Positions 43,224-52,496 are shown, numbered from the stretch's first letter. The stretch: DNA of 64,000 bases from Streptomyces durmitorensis (GCF_023498005.1 NZ_CP097289.1:3286001-3350000), one strand, 5' to 3'. Notes: a model not told the origin generated them from the letters alone. Numbers and translations: made by a program.

Positions 43224-43903
43224 GCCCTCGCCTCCTCACGGACGGGCCGCAGCCCCGGGCGCACGCCACAGCCACGGACGTCCGTGTACGCCGCCGTGAA
43301 GGAACCCTCGTACCCGAAGAGCGGTCCGAAGTACCGGTTCACCACACGGACCCGGATACGGAAGCGGCCCGTCGAGTCGTCGTACGACTCCCGCACCTCG
43401 GCGTCCCCGCCGATCAGTTCGGGGACCCTGACGTCCACAGGACCCTCCCGGAATCGGTGCTCTCCGGAGCGGATCAGCAGGGAACCGTCCGGCTCCGCCC
43501 GGAGGTGGAGATCGCTCGCGAGGTGCTGGTGGGTGCCGAGGTAGTCGAGGATCCGGTCGCCCTGGGGACCGAGGACCATCTGGGCGTCGAAGCGGCGCGA
43601 GCGGCCGGGAAGATCGAAGGTGCGCACGAAGCTCACCGTCTCACGGCCGAACGTGTCGGCGTACGGCACGTTCTCGATGGTGAAGGGGACATCGCGTCCC
43701 GCGCGCGGGACGAGGATGTTGCGGGTGCCGCCCAGCGCCAGGAACGGTTTCACGAAGCCCGCGCCGTGCCAGATCCGGTCCATGACCCCCCGTCCTGTGC
43801 ATGCCTCGCCGCTCGCCAGGCCCACGGAGAAGCGGCGTTGCAGCTGGGGGTGCAGGCGGTCGAAGTCGGATCCCATCACCGTGCGGAAGATCGACGGCTG
43901 CAT
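43220..43903 (-). CDS. DUF4166 protein
   Basis: The 227-residue protein matches the DUF4166 pattern: an N-terminal FRTVMGSDFDRLHPQLQRRFSVGLASGEACTGRGVMDRIWHG, and a C-terminal beta-rich half with YFGPLFGYEGSFTAAYTD. DUF4166 often occurs fused to or beside saccharopine-dehydrogenase-like or SRPBCC proteins; its function is unknown. ATG 43903 has GGAG 5 nt upstream and shares one base with the stop of the preceding SRPBCC gene. It is the middle gene of a TetR-controlled operon. Confidence 0.82.
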   Translation of the reverse strand: MQPSIFRTVMGSDFDRLHPQLQRRFSVGLASGEACTGRGVMDRIWHGAGFVKPFLALGGTRNILVPRAGRDVPFTIENVPYADTFGRETVSFVRTFDLPGRSRRFDAQMVLGPQGDRILDYLGTHQHLASDLHLRAEPDGSLLIRSGEHRFREGPVDVRVPELIGGDAEVRESYDDSTGRFRIRVRVVNRYFGPLFGYEGSFTAAYTDVRGCGVRPGLRPVREEARA

Positions 43904-44595
43904 CACCGCTCCTGGAGGGTCGTCAGGACGCGCGGTGCACGCGCGCGTGGCGGCGGCTTCCGCAGGCAGCGGCGCGCCGCCGGTGTCGTCGGCAGGGGCG
44001 GCAGGACGAAGGCGAGCGCCAGGGTCGCCAGTGCCACCATCGGGGCGGCGACGACGGCCGCGACCACGCACCCGACGCGCACGGCCACCTCGGCGAGACC
44101 GTGCAGCAGCTGGCGCTCGGGCGTGATCCCCCGCTCCAGCCAGAGGCGCAGCCGGTCGAAGGACCAGGCCGTGGCCCAGCCCATCAGGGGGCGCAGGACG
44201 AGCCGGTCGGCGAGCGCGCCGAAGCGGCCCCAGCGCGGCCGGTAGTCGTAGCCGGTGAGGAAGCGGATGCCGCCGTCCGGGGCGGGGACGTAGCGCCAGT
44301 AGCCCGAGCCCTCCTGGAGGAACGAGAGCGGGTGCGGCGAGGAGAAGCGCAGCGCCGATGTCCGGGTGCCGTCCTCGCGGCGCTTCTCGCCGGCGGAGAT
44401 CCCGGTGCCCGCGATGGTGAGGAAGGGCAGTACGCGCGTGCCGTACCGGAAGTGCTGCGGCTCGCCGGGCACCTGCGGAAGGTAGTCGATCTCGGTGAAG
44501 CGGAGGTCCCAGCGCTGGTGCTGGGACGGCTCCTGGGTGCGTGCCCAGAGCTCGTCGAGGTCGGCGTCTATACGCGCTTCGACGTACAGGCTCAC
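43903..44595 (-). CDS. SRPBCC-type lipid-binding-like protein with C-terminal membrane segment
   Basis: The 230-residue protein starts YVEARIDADLDELWARTQEPSQHQRWDLRFTEIDYLP, the N-terminal strand and helix of polyketide-cyclase/SRPBCC folds, which hold hydrophobic ligands. The C-terminal third has a hydrophobic stretch (VGCVVAAVVAAPMVALATLALAFVLPPLP) and a basic tail, suggesting membrane attachment. GTG 44595 (GGGGG 7 nt upstream) was preferred; the frame is open further upstream through the operator sites. It is the first gene of the operon with DUF4166 and TetR. The role is not known. Confidence 0.8.
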   Translation of the reverse strand: MSLYVEARIDADLDELWARTQEPSQHQRWDLRFTEIDYLPQVPGEPQHFRYGTRVLPFLTIAGTGISAGEKRREDGTRTSALRFSSPHPLSFLQEGSGYWRYVPAPDGGIRFLTGYDYRPRWGRFGALADRLVLRPLMGWATAWSFDRLRLWLERGITPERQLLHGLAEVAVRVGCVVAAVVAAPMVALATLALAFVLPPLPTTPAARRCLRKPPPRARAPRVLTTLQER

Positions 44596-44620
44596 GACAT
44601 ACCCCCATGTCAGTGCGGTT

Positions 44621-44669
44621 TTGAGCGAGTGCTCAAGAGGATCGTAGATACTTTTGAGCACTCGCTCAA
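44621..44669. promoter_or_regulatory. Two TetR operators, 33 bp centre to centre
   Basis: TTGAGCGAGTGCTCAA (44621-44636) and TTGAGCACTCGCTCAA (44654-44669) are reverse complements of each other and each is a 6-4-6 palindrome. Centres are 33 bp apart, three helical turns, so two dimers would sit on one face. They lie 26 bp before the SRPBCC gene start. Confidence 0.8.
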
Positions 44670-44683
44670 GTCCGCGTACAAGA

Positions 44684-44716
44684 AGAAGCCCCCGCCGACT
44701 TCCGGCGGGGGCTTCT
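44684..44716 (-). terminator. Hairpin terminator of the thiamine-binding-like operon
   Basis: A perfect 14-bp stem, AGAAGCCCCCGCCG with its complement, closes on a 5-nt loop; TCTTGT follows on the transcribed strand. It lies 27 bp after the stop of the leftward MTH1187-family gene and insulates the TetR-controlled promoter. Confidence 0.85.
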
Positions 44717-44743
44717 CTCCGTACAGGAGGCGGCTGTGCGCGG

Positions 44744-45037
44744 CTACTCGGAAAGGTGCCGCTCCACCGTCTCGACCTTCGATGTCATCCCGTCCGTCAC
44801 CCCGGGGCGGATGTCCGCCTTCATGACGACGGAGACGCGCGGCGCCCGCGCCTCGACCGCGGCGACGGCGCGCTTGACGACGTCCATCACCTCGTCCCAC
44901 TCGCCCTCGACGGAGGTGAACATCGCGTCGGTCCGGTTGGGCAGGCCGGATTCGCGGACGACGCGGACCGCGTCGGCGACGTACTCGCCCACGTCCTCGC
45001 CGACGCCCAGCGGCGTCACGGAGAAGGCGACGATCAT
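44744..45037 (-). CDS. MTH1187-family (YkoF-like) thiamine-binding protein
   Basis: The 97-residue protein has the ferredoxin-like MTH1187 pattern: [32 protein letters not shown] near the start, then [41 protein letters not shown]. Family members form oligomers and some bind thiamine or hydroxymethylpyrimidine; the precise role is open. The ATG overlaps the stop of the DUF3817 gene by 4 bp, so they are co-translated. No TPP riboswitch was seen nearby. Confidence 0.88.
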   Translation of the reverse strand: MIVAFSVTPLGVGEDVGEYVADAVRVVRESGLPNRTDAMFTSVEGEWDEVMDVVKRAVAAVEARAPRVSVVMKADIRPGVTDGMTSKVETVERHLSE

Positions 45038-45378
45038 GCGCTCACGACACCTTCGCGGCGGGCGCGCGACGCGATCACGGCGGCCTCGGCCTCACGCTTC
45101 AGCTTCCGCTCGGCGAAGAAACCGCCGGCCGGCAGGACGGAGAGGATGAAGTAGAGAGCGGCCGTCTTCACGTTCCACTTCGTGCGGTTCCAGGCGTCGA
45201 GCCAGAACAGCACGTACAGGATGAAGAGCACGCCGTGGACCATGCCCATCACCGGCACGGCGTTGAAGTCCGTGGTCCGCTTGAGCACCGAGCAGATGAT
45301 CAGGAGCAGGAAGGAGACGGCCTCGGGGGCCGAGACCAGGCGGAGGCGGCGGAGTGCGGAAGCGGTCTTGATGTCCAC
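45034..45378 (-). CDS. DUF3817 membrane protein (second copy)
   Basis: The 114-residue protein has three hydrophobic segments with the same layout as the copy at 33841-34173: [38 protein letters not shown], then [26 protein letters not shown]. The HGVLFxLY and C-terminal ERKLxRE features define DUF3817. GTG 45378 has AAGGTGA upstream. It is the first gene of a two-gene operon with the MTH1187 protein. The function is unknown. Confidence 0.86.
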   Translation of the reverse strand: MDIKTASALRRLRLVSAPEAVSFLLLIICSVLKRTTDFNAVPVMGMVHGVLFILYVLFWLDAWNRTKWNVKTAALYFILSVLPAGGFFAERKLKREAEAAVIASRARREGVVSA

Positions 45379-45546
45379 GGATCACCTTCGGTGGGAGGGC
45401 GGGAGCGAGGGGCGGGGCCGCTCGACGGCATCGATCTTGTGAATGCGCGCACAAGCGACCCCCATTGTGACATCGGGGTGTTCTCCGGGTTCGCTCAGGG
45501 GCCGATGCCCTGTTCCGACCCCATATCCGACGGCTACCGTCGATAC

Positions 45547-46185
45547 GTGGCAACGTTCCGACTGCAAGGCAGCAGGGTGCTCGCCGTGGACATGTCCGGC
45601 GACGCCGTCAAGGCGAAGAACGGCTCGATGGTCGCGTACGACGGCCAGATGGCCTTCAAAAAGATGACCGGCGGCGGCGAGGGCGTGCGGGGCATGGTGA
45701 CCCGCCGCCTCACCGGCGAGCAGATGACGGTGATGGAGGTGAAGGGGCACGGCACATGCTGGTTCGCCGACCGCGCCACGGAGATCAACCTCGTGGAGCT
45801 GCGCGGCGAGAAGCTCTTCGTCGAGGCAGGCAATCTCCTGTGCACGGACGCGGGCCTGCACACCGGCACCCACTTCACGGGCGTGCGCGGCGCCTCACAG
45901 GGCAACGGCCTGTTCACCACGACCGTCGAGGGCTCGGGCCAGGCGGCGATCATGTCCGACGGCCCCGCGGTGGTCCTGCGCGTGAGCCGGCAGTATCCCC
46001 TCACGGTGGACCCGGGGGCGTATGTCGCGCATCAAGGAGACCTCCGCCAGAACCTCCAGTCGGGCGTCACTTTCCGTACGTTGCTCGGCGAGGGCGGCGG
46101 CGAAGCCTTCCAGATCCGCTTCGAGGGCGAGGGACTCGTCTATGTCCAGCCCAGCGAGCGGACCACGATCGCGGGGGACGTCTGA
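45547..46185 (+). CDS. AIM24-family protein 1
   Basis: The 212-residue protein has the AIM24/TRAP-like beta-barrel pattern: VLAVDMSGDAVKAKNGSMVAYDGQMAFKK, GLFTTTVEGSGQAAIMSDGPAVVLRV, VDPGAYVAHQGDLRQNLQSG and a C-terminal GEAFQIRFEGEGLVYVQPSE. AIM24 domains occur in mitochondria and bacteria, with no defined enzymatic role in bacteria. GTG 45547 has no Shine-Dalgarno sequence; TACCGT lies 6 nt upstream, so a leaderless transcript is possible. The frame is open further upstream but not AIM24-like. It is the first of three tandem paralogues. Confidence 0.87.
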   Translation: MATFRLQGSRVLAVDMSGDAVKAKNGSMVAYDGQMAFKKMTGGGEGVRGMVTRRLTGEQMTVMEVKGHGTCWFADRATEINLVELRGEKLFVEAGNLLCTDAGLHTGTHFTGVRGASQGNGLFTTTVEGSGQAAIMSDGPAVVLRVSRQYPLTVDPGAYVAHQGDLRQNLQSGVTFRTLLGEGGGEAFQIRFEGEGLVYVQPSERTTIAGDV

Positions 46186-46186
46186 C

Positions 46187-46837
46187 ATGCCCTTCCGAGA
46201 GATCAACTCGAAGATGGTCGAGGCGACCGTCCTTCCGGGCCAGCGCCTGTTCAGCCAGCGCGGCGCCATGCTCGCCTACAAGGGAGACGTCGCGTTCACC
46301 CCCAACATCCAGGGCGGGCAGGGCGGCCTGGCCTCCATGCTCGGGCGCCGGATCGCCAATGAGGCGACCCCCCTGATAACCGTCGAGGGCAGCGGCACCG
46401 TCCTGTTCGGACACTGCGGCCACCACATCCAGGTGATCACCCTCGCCGGGGACACCCTCTATGTGGAGGCGGACCGACTGCTCGCCTTCGACGGCACACT
46501 CCAGCAGGGCACGATGTTCATGGGCTCGCAGGGCGGCGTCATGGGCATGGTGCGCGGCCAGGTCACAGGGCAGGGCCTCTTCACGACCACCCTCAAGGGC
46601 CAGGGCGCGGTCGCCGTCATGGCGCACGGCGGGGTCATCGAGGTGCCGATCACCCCGCAGCGCCCGGTCCATGTGGACCCGCAGGCGTATGTGGCGCACC
46701 ACGGCGACGTACGCAACAAGCTCTCCACCGCGCTCGGCTGGCGCGACATGGTGGGGCGGGGCTCGGGCGAGGCCTTCCAGCTGGAGCTGTCCGGAAGCGG
46801 TGCGGTGTACGTCCAGGCGTCGGAGGAGAAGCTGTGA
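46187..46837 (+). CDS. AIM24-family protein 2
   Basis: The 216-residue paralogue has INSKMVEATVLPGQRLFSQRGAMLAYKGDVAFTPN, GNxLFTTTLKGQGAVAVMAHGGVIEVPI-like strands and VDPQAYVAHHGDVRNKLSTALGWRDMVGRGSGEAFQLELSGSGAVYVQASE. It starts at ATG 46187, one base after the stop of paralogue 1, with GGGGGA upstream. The last codons overlap the start of paralogue 3. The tandem coupled order suggests the three proteins assemble together (inference). Confidence 0.88.
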   Translation: MPFREINSKMVEATVLPGQRLFSQRGAMLAYKGDVAFTPNIQGGQGGLASMLGRRIANEATPLITVEGSGTVLFGHCGHHIQVITLAGDTLYVEADRLLAFDGTLQQGTMFMGSQGGVMGMVRGQVTGQGLFTTTLKGQGAVAVMAHGGVIEVPITPQRPVHVDPQAYVAHHGDVRNKLSTALGWRDMVGRGSGEAFQLELSGSGAVYVQASEEKL

Positions 46838-47646
46838 ATCCCGGTGTGAACCCCTCGATGCCCGCGGGAGCGCCCGCGGCCCTCGACCCGATGACGCTGC
46901 CGAGCGACGACAGCGTGAACGCGTACACCTTCTGCGTGGAGCTCAAGGGGAGCCAGTGGTTCCTGCAGAAGGGGAAGATGATCGCCTATTACGGGTCGAT
47001 CGAGTTCAACGGCATCGGGCACGGCCGCCTGGACCGCCTGGTGCGCACGAGTTTTCATTCGCCCCTGCACGCGAGCGACTGGGTCGTGGCCGACGGCCAG
47101 GGCAAGATGCTCCTCGCCGACCGGGCCTTCGACGTGAATTCGTACGACCTCGAAGACGGCAACCTCACCATTCGCTCGGGCAACCTCCTCGCTTTTCAGC
47201 CAACTCTCGCGCTGAAGCAATCCATCGTTCCGGGCTTTCTGACCCTGATCGGGACCGGAAAGTTCGTGGCCGCTTCGAACGGCCCCGTGGTGTTCATGGA
47301 GCCGCCGATCCGGGTCGACCCGCAGGCCCTGGTGGGCTGGGCCGACTGCCCCTCGCCCTGCCATCACTACGACCACGGATATCTGACCGGAGTCATCGGG
47401 GGCGTACGGGCGCTGACCGGGATCGGTGGCACCTCGGGCGAGGAGCACCAGTTCGAGTTCGTGGGGGCGGGCACGGTGCTCCTGCAGTCCTCGGAGGCGC
47501 TCATGGCCGAGCAGGCGATGGGTGCGGTGCCGCAGCAGGCGGGCGTGCCGGGGGGCCAGGGCGCACCGGGTCAACACGGGCAGCAGCCGGGGCAACCGCG
47601 CCTTCCCGGACAACTGGGGGACCTCCAGCGTCGCTTCGGCCTGTGA
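46834..47646 (+). CDS. AIM24-family protein 3 with Gln/Pro-rich tail
   Basis: The 270-residue paralogue has a Pro/Ala-rich N-terminus and the AIM24 core (YTFCVELKGSQWFLQKGKMIAYYGSIEFNG...IRVDPQALVGWADCPSPCHHYDHGY...EEHQFEFVGAGTVLLQSSE). A disordered Gln/Gly/Pro tail (PQQAGVPGGQGAPGQHGQQPGQPRLPGQLG) follows. GTG 46834 overlaps the previous stop (GTGA). The cluster CPSPCHHYDH is absent from the other two paralogues and could bind a metal. The function is unknown. Confidence 0.87.
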   Translation: MNPGVNPSMPAGAPAALDPMTLPSDDSVNAYTFCVELKGSQWFLQKGKMIAYYGSIEFNGIGHGRLDRLVRTSFHSPLHASDWVVADGQGKMLLADRAFDVNSYDLEDGNLTIRSGNLLAFQPTLALKQSIVPGFLTLIGTGKFVAASNGPVVFMEPPIRVDPQALVGWADCPSPCHHYDHGYLTGVIGGVRALTGIGGTSGEEHQFEFVGAGTVLLQSSEALMAEQAMGAVPQQAGVPGGQGAPGQHGQQPGQPRLPGQLGDLQRRFGL

Positions 47647-47751
47647 GCGGTAGTCTGCGGAGTGTGACGGCGAACGTCTGTGCCCCTCTGTCACCTGGGG
47701 GGTGAGAGGCGCGTGTCACACACCGACATTCGTTCACCTTTCAACTTCTTA

Positions 47752-47765
47752 GGTAGAATCGATTC
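47752..47765 (+). promoter_or_regulatory. -10 element and palindrome of the MarR gene
   Basis: TAGAAT (47754-47759) lies 7 nt before the ATG with no Shine-Dalgarno sequence, as in leaderless transcripts. The perfect palindrome GAATCGATTC (47756-47765) overlaps it, and TTCT/AGAA half-sites flank its left side; self-repression by the MarR product is likely. Confidence 0.45.
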
Positions 47766-47766
47766 C

Positions 47767-48243
47767 ATGGAGACCGATACGGCCCCGCAGTGGCTGACCA
47801 ACGAGGAACAGTGCGCCTGGCGCACCCACGTGGAGGTCAACAGGATGCTGACATATCAGCTCGAGAAAGACCTCCAGCCGTTCAACCTGACCATGAACGA
47901 CTACGACATCCTCGTGCATCTCTCCGAATCGGAGGAGAAGCGGATGCGTATGAGCGATCTCGCGGCCGCCACACTGCAGTCCAAGAGCCGCCTGTCCCAT
48001 CAGATCACCCGTATGGAGAACGCGGGCCTGGTCCGCCGGGAGAACTGCGAGTCCGACCGGCGCGGGCTCTACACCGTCCTCACGGACGAGGGCATGGAGA
48101 CCATGCAGCGGGTCGCCCCGCACCACGTGGCCTCGGTCCGCCAGCACTTCGTCGACCTGATCTCACCCGAGGCGCTCGGCGAACTCCACAAGGCCCTGAC
48201 GCCGATCGCGGAACACCTCCGCGCCCAGCGGGGCAAGCCCTGA
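47767..48243 (+). CDS. MarR-family transcriptional regulator
   Basis: The 158-residue protein has the MarR winged helix (YDILVHLSESEEKRMRMSDLAAATLQSKSRLSHQITRMENAGLVRRENCESDRRGLYTVLTDEGMETMQ) with dimerisation helices at both ends. ATG 47767 directly follows a -10-like TAGAAT. It lies 120 bp after the AIM24 operon and ends 3 bp before the convergent sensor kinase gene. Cys in RRENCESD is within the wing and could be redox-active, but this is speculative. The target genes are unknown apart from probable autoregulation. Confidence 0.9.
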   Translation: METDTAPQWLTNEEQCAWRTHVEVNRMLTYQLEKDLQPFNLTMNDYDILVHLSESEEKRMRMSDLAAATLQSKSRLSHQITRMENAGLVRRENCESDRRGLYTVLTDEGMETMQRVAPHHVASVRQHFVDLISPEALGELHKALTPIAEHLRAQRGKP

Positions 48244-48246
48244 CCC

Positions 48247-49679
48247 TCACCGGGAAGCGGCAGGGATCCTGAGCTCGAAGAGCGCTCCCCCACCGGGGGC
48301 CTCTTCGACCGTGAGGGTCCCGCCGTGGCGTGCGGCGACGTCGCGCGCGATGGCGAGGCCAAGACCCGCCCCGCCGTCATCCCGGGTGCGGGCGTCGTCG
48401 AGGCGGACGAAGCGCTCGAAGATCCGGTCGCGTTCGCTCTCCGGTACGCCGTCCCCGTCGTCGGAGACCTCAAGGACCGCCCATGGGCCCTCGGCGCGGG
48501 TGGCGACCGTGACGTGCGAGCGCGCGTGACGCTGCGCGTTGTTCACGAGGTTGCCGAGCACGCGCGCCAACTGGCTCCGGGAGCCGACGACTTCGACGTT
48601 CTTCAGATCCATGCGGACATCGGCACGGTCCCGTGTGCGCTGCGAGAGCTCCTCACGGGCCAGCGCCGCCAGGTCCACGTGTCCCCCGCCCGGCTTCTCC
48701 CCCGCGTCGAGGCGGGCCAGGAGAAGCAGGTCGGCGGCCAGTTCCTGAAGTCGTACGGTGTCCTCGACCGCACCGTCCACATCCAGCAACTCCGGGTGGG
48801 CCGCGCCCACTTCGAGCTGTGTGCGCAAGGAGGCGATGGGGCTGCGCAGTTCGTGCGAGGCGTCGGCCACGAAGCGGCGCTGGCGCTCCACCGAGCTCTG
48901 CAGGGCGGCGAGCGTCTCGTTCGTGGTCGTGGCAAGGCGGGCGATCTCGTCGTGCGTGTCCGGCTCGGGCACGCGGCGCGCGAGGTCCTCGGACGCGGTG
49001 ATGGCCGCCATCTCGGAGCGGATCGCGTCCACCGGGCGCAGTGCGCGCCGCGTCACCAGCCAGGTCACCCCGGCGATGACGGCAAGGAGCAGCGGGAAGC
49101 CGATGAGCATGGACGTCAACGCCGTGGACACCGCGCTCTGTTGGGCGGCGAGGGACGCGCCCGCGTAGACGGTGAGGTCGCCCTTGTTCTCGACGTTCAC
49201 CTCGACGGCGGCGAAGCGGTAGTCCTCCGTCTCGCCGTCGACGGTGGCGGAGCCGGTGGTGAGGCGCGGCCGGTCATCGGAGATCTCCCCGGCTTCGAGC
49301 GCTTCGCCCTCGCTCTCGTCGTCGTCATCGTCGTCACCCTTGGCGGGCGGCGTGGTGGACGCGGGCCGGGGCTTGACGGCGTCGGTCGCCGTGCCGCTGA
49401 TGGCCTCCAGCTCCTCGCTGGCTGCGACGAGCCGCTTGTCGCCGTCGACGACCTGGACCGGGGTTTCCTCGTCGTCCAGGTCCAGCTCGCCGTACGCCTT
49501 GTTCGCGGCGAGCTGCGAGGCCACCCCGCGGGCGGAGGACTCGGCCTGACCGCCCGCCTGGTCCACCAGATTGGCGCGCAGCGAGAGCAGCACGGCGGCT
49601 CCGGCGGCGACCAGCGCGACGGCGACGACGAGGGAGGCGCCGAGGGTCGCCCTGGCCCGTACGGAACTGAAGAAGCGCC

Positions 49680-49683
<4 letters not shown>
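48247..49683 (-). CDS. Sensor histidine kinase with Asp-rich sensor loop
   Basis: The 478-residue protein has a first membrane helix about 12-35 and an extracytoplasmic region up to about 185 with an acidic run (KGDDDDDDESEGEALEAGE). A second helix (MLIGFPLLLAVIAGVTWLV) and HAMP follow, then HisKA ([19 protein letters not shown]) and HATPase motifs NLVNNAQRHA, DDGDGVPE and GAGLGLAIARDVAARHGG. It overlaps the response regulator gene by 4 bp. The acidic sensor and the acidic PepSY target across the divergent promoter suggest cation or cationic-peptide sensing (inference). Confidence 0.92.
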
Positions 49684-50375
<692 letters not shown>

Positions 50376-50409
50376 GCGTTCAGGGTGACAGAGCGAACCT
50401 GAAGAGTTC

Positions 50410-50446
50410 TTCAGGCGGCTTCAGGCTGGCTTCAGCATCGCTCAGC
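50410..50446. promoter_or_regulatory. Four direct half-sites between regulator and PepSY genes
   Basis: TTCAGG at 50410 and 50420, TTCAGC at 50431 and CTCAGC at 50441 are spaced 10, 11 and 10 bp apart, and the inverted copy CCTGAA lies at 50398-50403. Such helical-phase direct repeats are typical of OmpR-family binding sites, so this regulator probably controls both directions. Confidence 0.65.
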
Positions 50447-50520
50447 CAGATTGGTTCTTGTCGAAAGCGAACGGCAGCGGCCCCCGGGCCGCACAGCCAC
50501 CGTCTCGGGAGGAACCCCTT

Positions 50521-51216
50521 ATGAAGCGCAACATCGTCATCGCCACTGTCGCGGCCATCGCCCTGGTCGGGGGCGGCACGGCGACAGCGCTCGCCGCCTC
50601 CGGCGACGACGAGTCGTCGGCTGCCGCCAAGAAGTCCAGCGTTCAGCTGAAGGACAACGACCGGGACGACGACCGGGACGACCGGTACGACGACCGCGAC
50701 GACGCCAAGGAGAACACCACCGAGGTGAAGGCCGCCAAGGTGACCGCGGCCGACGCGATCAAGGCGGCCCTCGCGAACCAGTCCGGTACGGCGGTCTCCG
50801 CCGAGCTGGACGACGAGGACAACGGCGGCCTGGTCTGGGACGTCGACGTGCTCGGCAAGGGCAGCACCTGGCACAGCGTGCAGGTCGACCCCGGCACGGG
50901 CAAGGTCCTTGGCTCGCACACCGAGCAGGACGAGGACGGCGACGCGAAGCGCGTGGCCGCCGCCCTGAACGGTGCGTCCACCTCGGCGCAGGACGCGGCT
51001 GAGGCCGCTGCGGCCAAGGGCACGGTCACGTCCGTGGACCTGGACGACGACGGTGCGGCCGGTGCCTGGGAGGCGGAGACGTCCAACTCCAAGGGTGCGG
51101 AGTCCGACTGGAAGGTCGACCTGCAGTCGGGCAAGGTCACGGCCGACAAGTCGGACAGCCACGACGACTCGGACCACGACTCGGACGACGACGACGCTGA
51201 CGGCTCCGACGACTAA
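50521..51216 (+). CDS. Exported Asp-rich PepSY-domain protein
   Basis: The 231-residue protein has a signal peptide (NIVIATVAAIALVGGGTATALAA), an acidic linker (DNDRDDDRDDRYDDRDDAKE), two PepSY-like units (about 75-140 and 145-200: VTAADAIKAALANQSGTAVSAELDDED, then SAQDAAEAAAAKGTVTSVDLDDDG) and an Asp/His/Ser-rich C-terminus (SHDDSDHDSDDDDADGSDD). PepSY proteins often bind or inhibit extracytoplasmic partners. ATG 50521 with GGGAGG is clear. It is divergent from the two-component system and very probably its target. The acidic ends may bind metal ions. Confidence 0.88.
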   Translation: MKRNIVIATVAAIALVGGGTATALAASGDDESSAAAKKSSVQLKDNDRDDDRDDRYDDRDDAKENTTEVKAAKVTAADAIKAALANQSGTAVSAELDDEDNGGLVWDVDVLGKGSTWHSVQVDPGTGKVLGSHTEQDEDGDAKRVAAALNGASTSAQDAAEAAAAKGTVTSVDLDDDGAAGAWEAETSNSKGAESDWKVDLQSGKVTADKSDSHDDSDHDSDDDDADGSDD

Positions 51217-51235
51217 TTGGCCCCGTCCCCCCGGA

Positions 51236-51272
51236 GAGCCGGCCCCGCAGGAATGTCCTGCGGGGCCGGCTC
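51236..51272 (+). terminator. Perfect hairpin terminator of the PepSY gene
   Basis: A 17-bp perfect stem, GAGCCGGCCCCGCAGGA with its complement, closes on a 3-nt loop 20 bp after the PepSY stop. No U-run is present. Confidence 0.88.
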
Positions 51273-51323
51273 GCGTCGTGCGTGTGCCTGAACCGCCGCT
51301 TCGCCGGCCCGTCACAGCCTGAA

Positions 51324-51415
51324 CCGCCGCTTCGCGGCGATTTTTCCCGCCCACCCACCCGATTACCCCGGAGTAACGGGTGGGTGGGCGGGAAAGATTC
51401 GCCGCGAAGCGGCGG
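51324..51415. repeat. G-quadruplex palindromic repeat, best-formed copy (copy C)
   Basis: A two-part hairpin: outer arms CCGCCGCTTCGCGGCGA (51324-51340 with 51399-51415) and inner arms CCCGCCCACCCACCCG (51346-51361 with 51377-51392), with a short loop. The inner right arm contains four GGG runs with 1-nt loops (51378-51392), a parallel G-quadruplex motif. It lies between the convergent PepSY and meaB genes and may end meaB transcription. The same design is present at about 26.0 and 42.5 kb. Confidence 0.75.
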
Positions 51416-51487
51416 CTCGTTCGGCTGCGGGGCCACCAGAAGCGGGGGATCCGTGAACCCACCGGTTCACCGAGCCGATCCAGGCCC

Positions 51488-52444
51488 TCACCCCGAGGTC
51501 AGGCTGGCCACCAGCTCATCCGCCGCCGCGTAAGGGTCCAGCTCCCCGGCAACGATCCGCTCCGCCAGAGCGGACAGCCGCGCATCACCATGGAGATCAG
51601 CAATACGCTCCCGCAAGGCCGTGACCGCGATGGTCTCCACCTCCCGCGCCGCCCGCGCCGCACGACGCTCCGCGAGGACCCCCCGCTCCTCCATCCACGC
51701 CCGGTGCTTCTCCAGGGCCTCGACGACCTCGTCGATCCCCTCGCCCCGTGCGGCCACCGTCTTCACGATGGGCGGGCGCCAGTCACCGGCGCCGCGCGAT
51801 TCCCCGAGCCCCAGCATGTGGTTCAGCTCGCGCGCGGTCGCGTCCGCGCCGTCCCGGTCCGCCTTGTTCACGACGTACACATCGCCGATCTCCAGGATTC
51901 CGGCCTTCGCCGCCTGGATCCCGTCCCCCATCCCGGGGGCGAGAAGCACCACCGACGTGTCCGCCTGCGAGGCGATCTCCACCTCGGACTGGCCCACGCC
52001 GACCGTCTCGACCAGGATGACGTCGCAGCCCGCCGCGTCCAGGACACGGATCGCCTGCGGGGCCGACCACGCGAGGCCGCCGAGGTGGCCGCGCGTCGCC
52101 ATGGAGCGGATGTAGACCCCGGGGTCGGACGCGTGCTCCGACATCCGGACCCGGTCGCCGAGCAGCGCGCCCCCGGAGAAGGGGGACGAGGGGTCGACGG
52201 CCAGGACGCCGACCCGCTTGCCCGCCCTGCGGTACGCGGACACGAGCGCCGACGTCGAAGTCGACTTGCCGACACCGGGAGATCCCGTGAGGCCCACCAC
52301 GTACGCATGGCCCGCCAGCGGAGCCAGCGCCGCCATGACCTCGCGGAGCTGCGGTGACGCCCCCTCGACCAGTGAGATCAGCCGGGCCACGGCCCGTGGC
52401 CTGCCCTCGCGGGCCTGTGCCACCAGGGAGGGGACGTCCTGCAT
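51488..52444 (-). CDS. meaB: MeaB-type GTPase, mutase chaperone
   Basis: The 318-residue P-loop GTPase has GLTGSPGVGKSTSTSALV (Walker A), VDPSSPFSGGALLGDRVRM, ETVGVGQSEVEIASQADTSVVLLAPGMGD (switch and Walker B region) and VNKADRDGA for base recognition, matching the G3E MeaB/ArgK family. MeaB guards loading and repair of the B12 cofactor of methylmalonyl-CoA or isobutyryl-CoA mutases; icmA in this window is a plausible client. ATG 52444 has GGAG 9 nt upstream. It follows the thiolase gene on the same strand after 52 bp. Confidence 0.93.
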   Translation of the reverse strand: MQDVPSLVAQAREGRPRAVARLISLVEGASPQLREVMAALAPLAGHAYVVGLTGSPGVGKSTSTSALVSAYRRAGKRVGVLAVDPSSPFSGGALLGDRVRMSEHASDPGVYIRSMATRGHLGGLAWSAPQAIRVLDAAGCDVILVETVGVGQSEVEIASQADTSVVLLAPGMGDGIQAAKAGILEIGDVYVVNKADRDGADATARELNHMLGLGESRGAGDWRPPIVKTVAARGEGIDEVVEALEKHRAWMEERGVLAERRAARAAREVETIAVTALRERIADLHGDARLSALAERIVAGELDPYAAADELVASLTSG

Positions 52445-52496
52445 GTCAGACAGCTCCGTTCCAAGACGTAGGGAAGGCTCGCACGCGCGAAACGCG

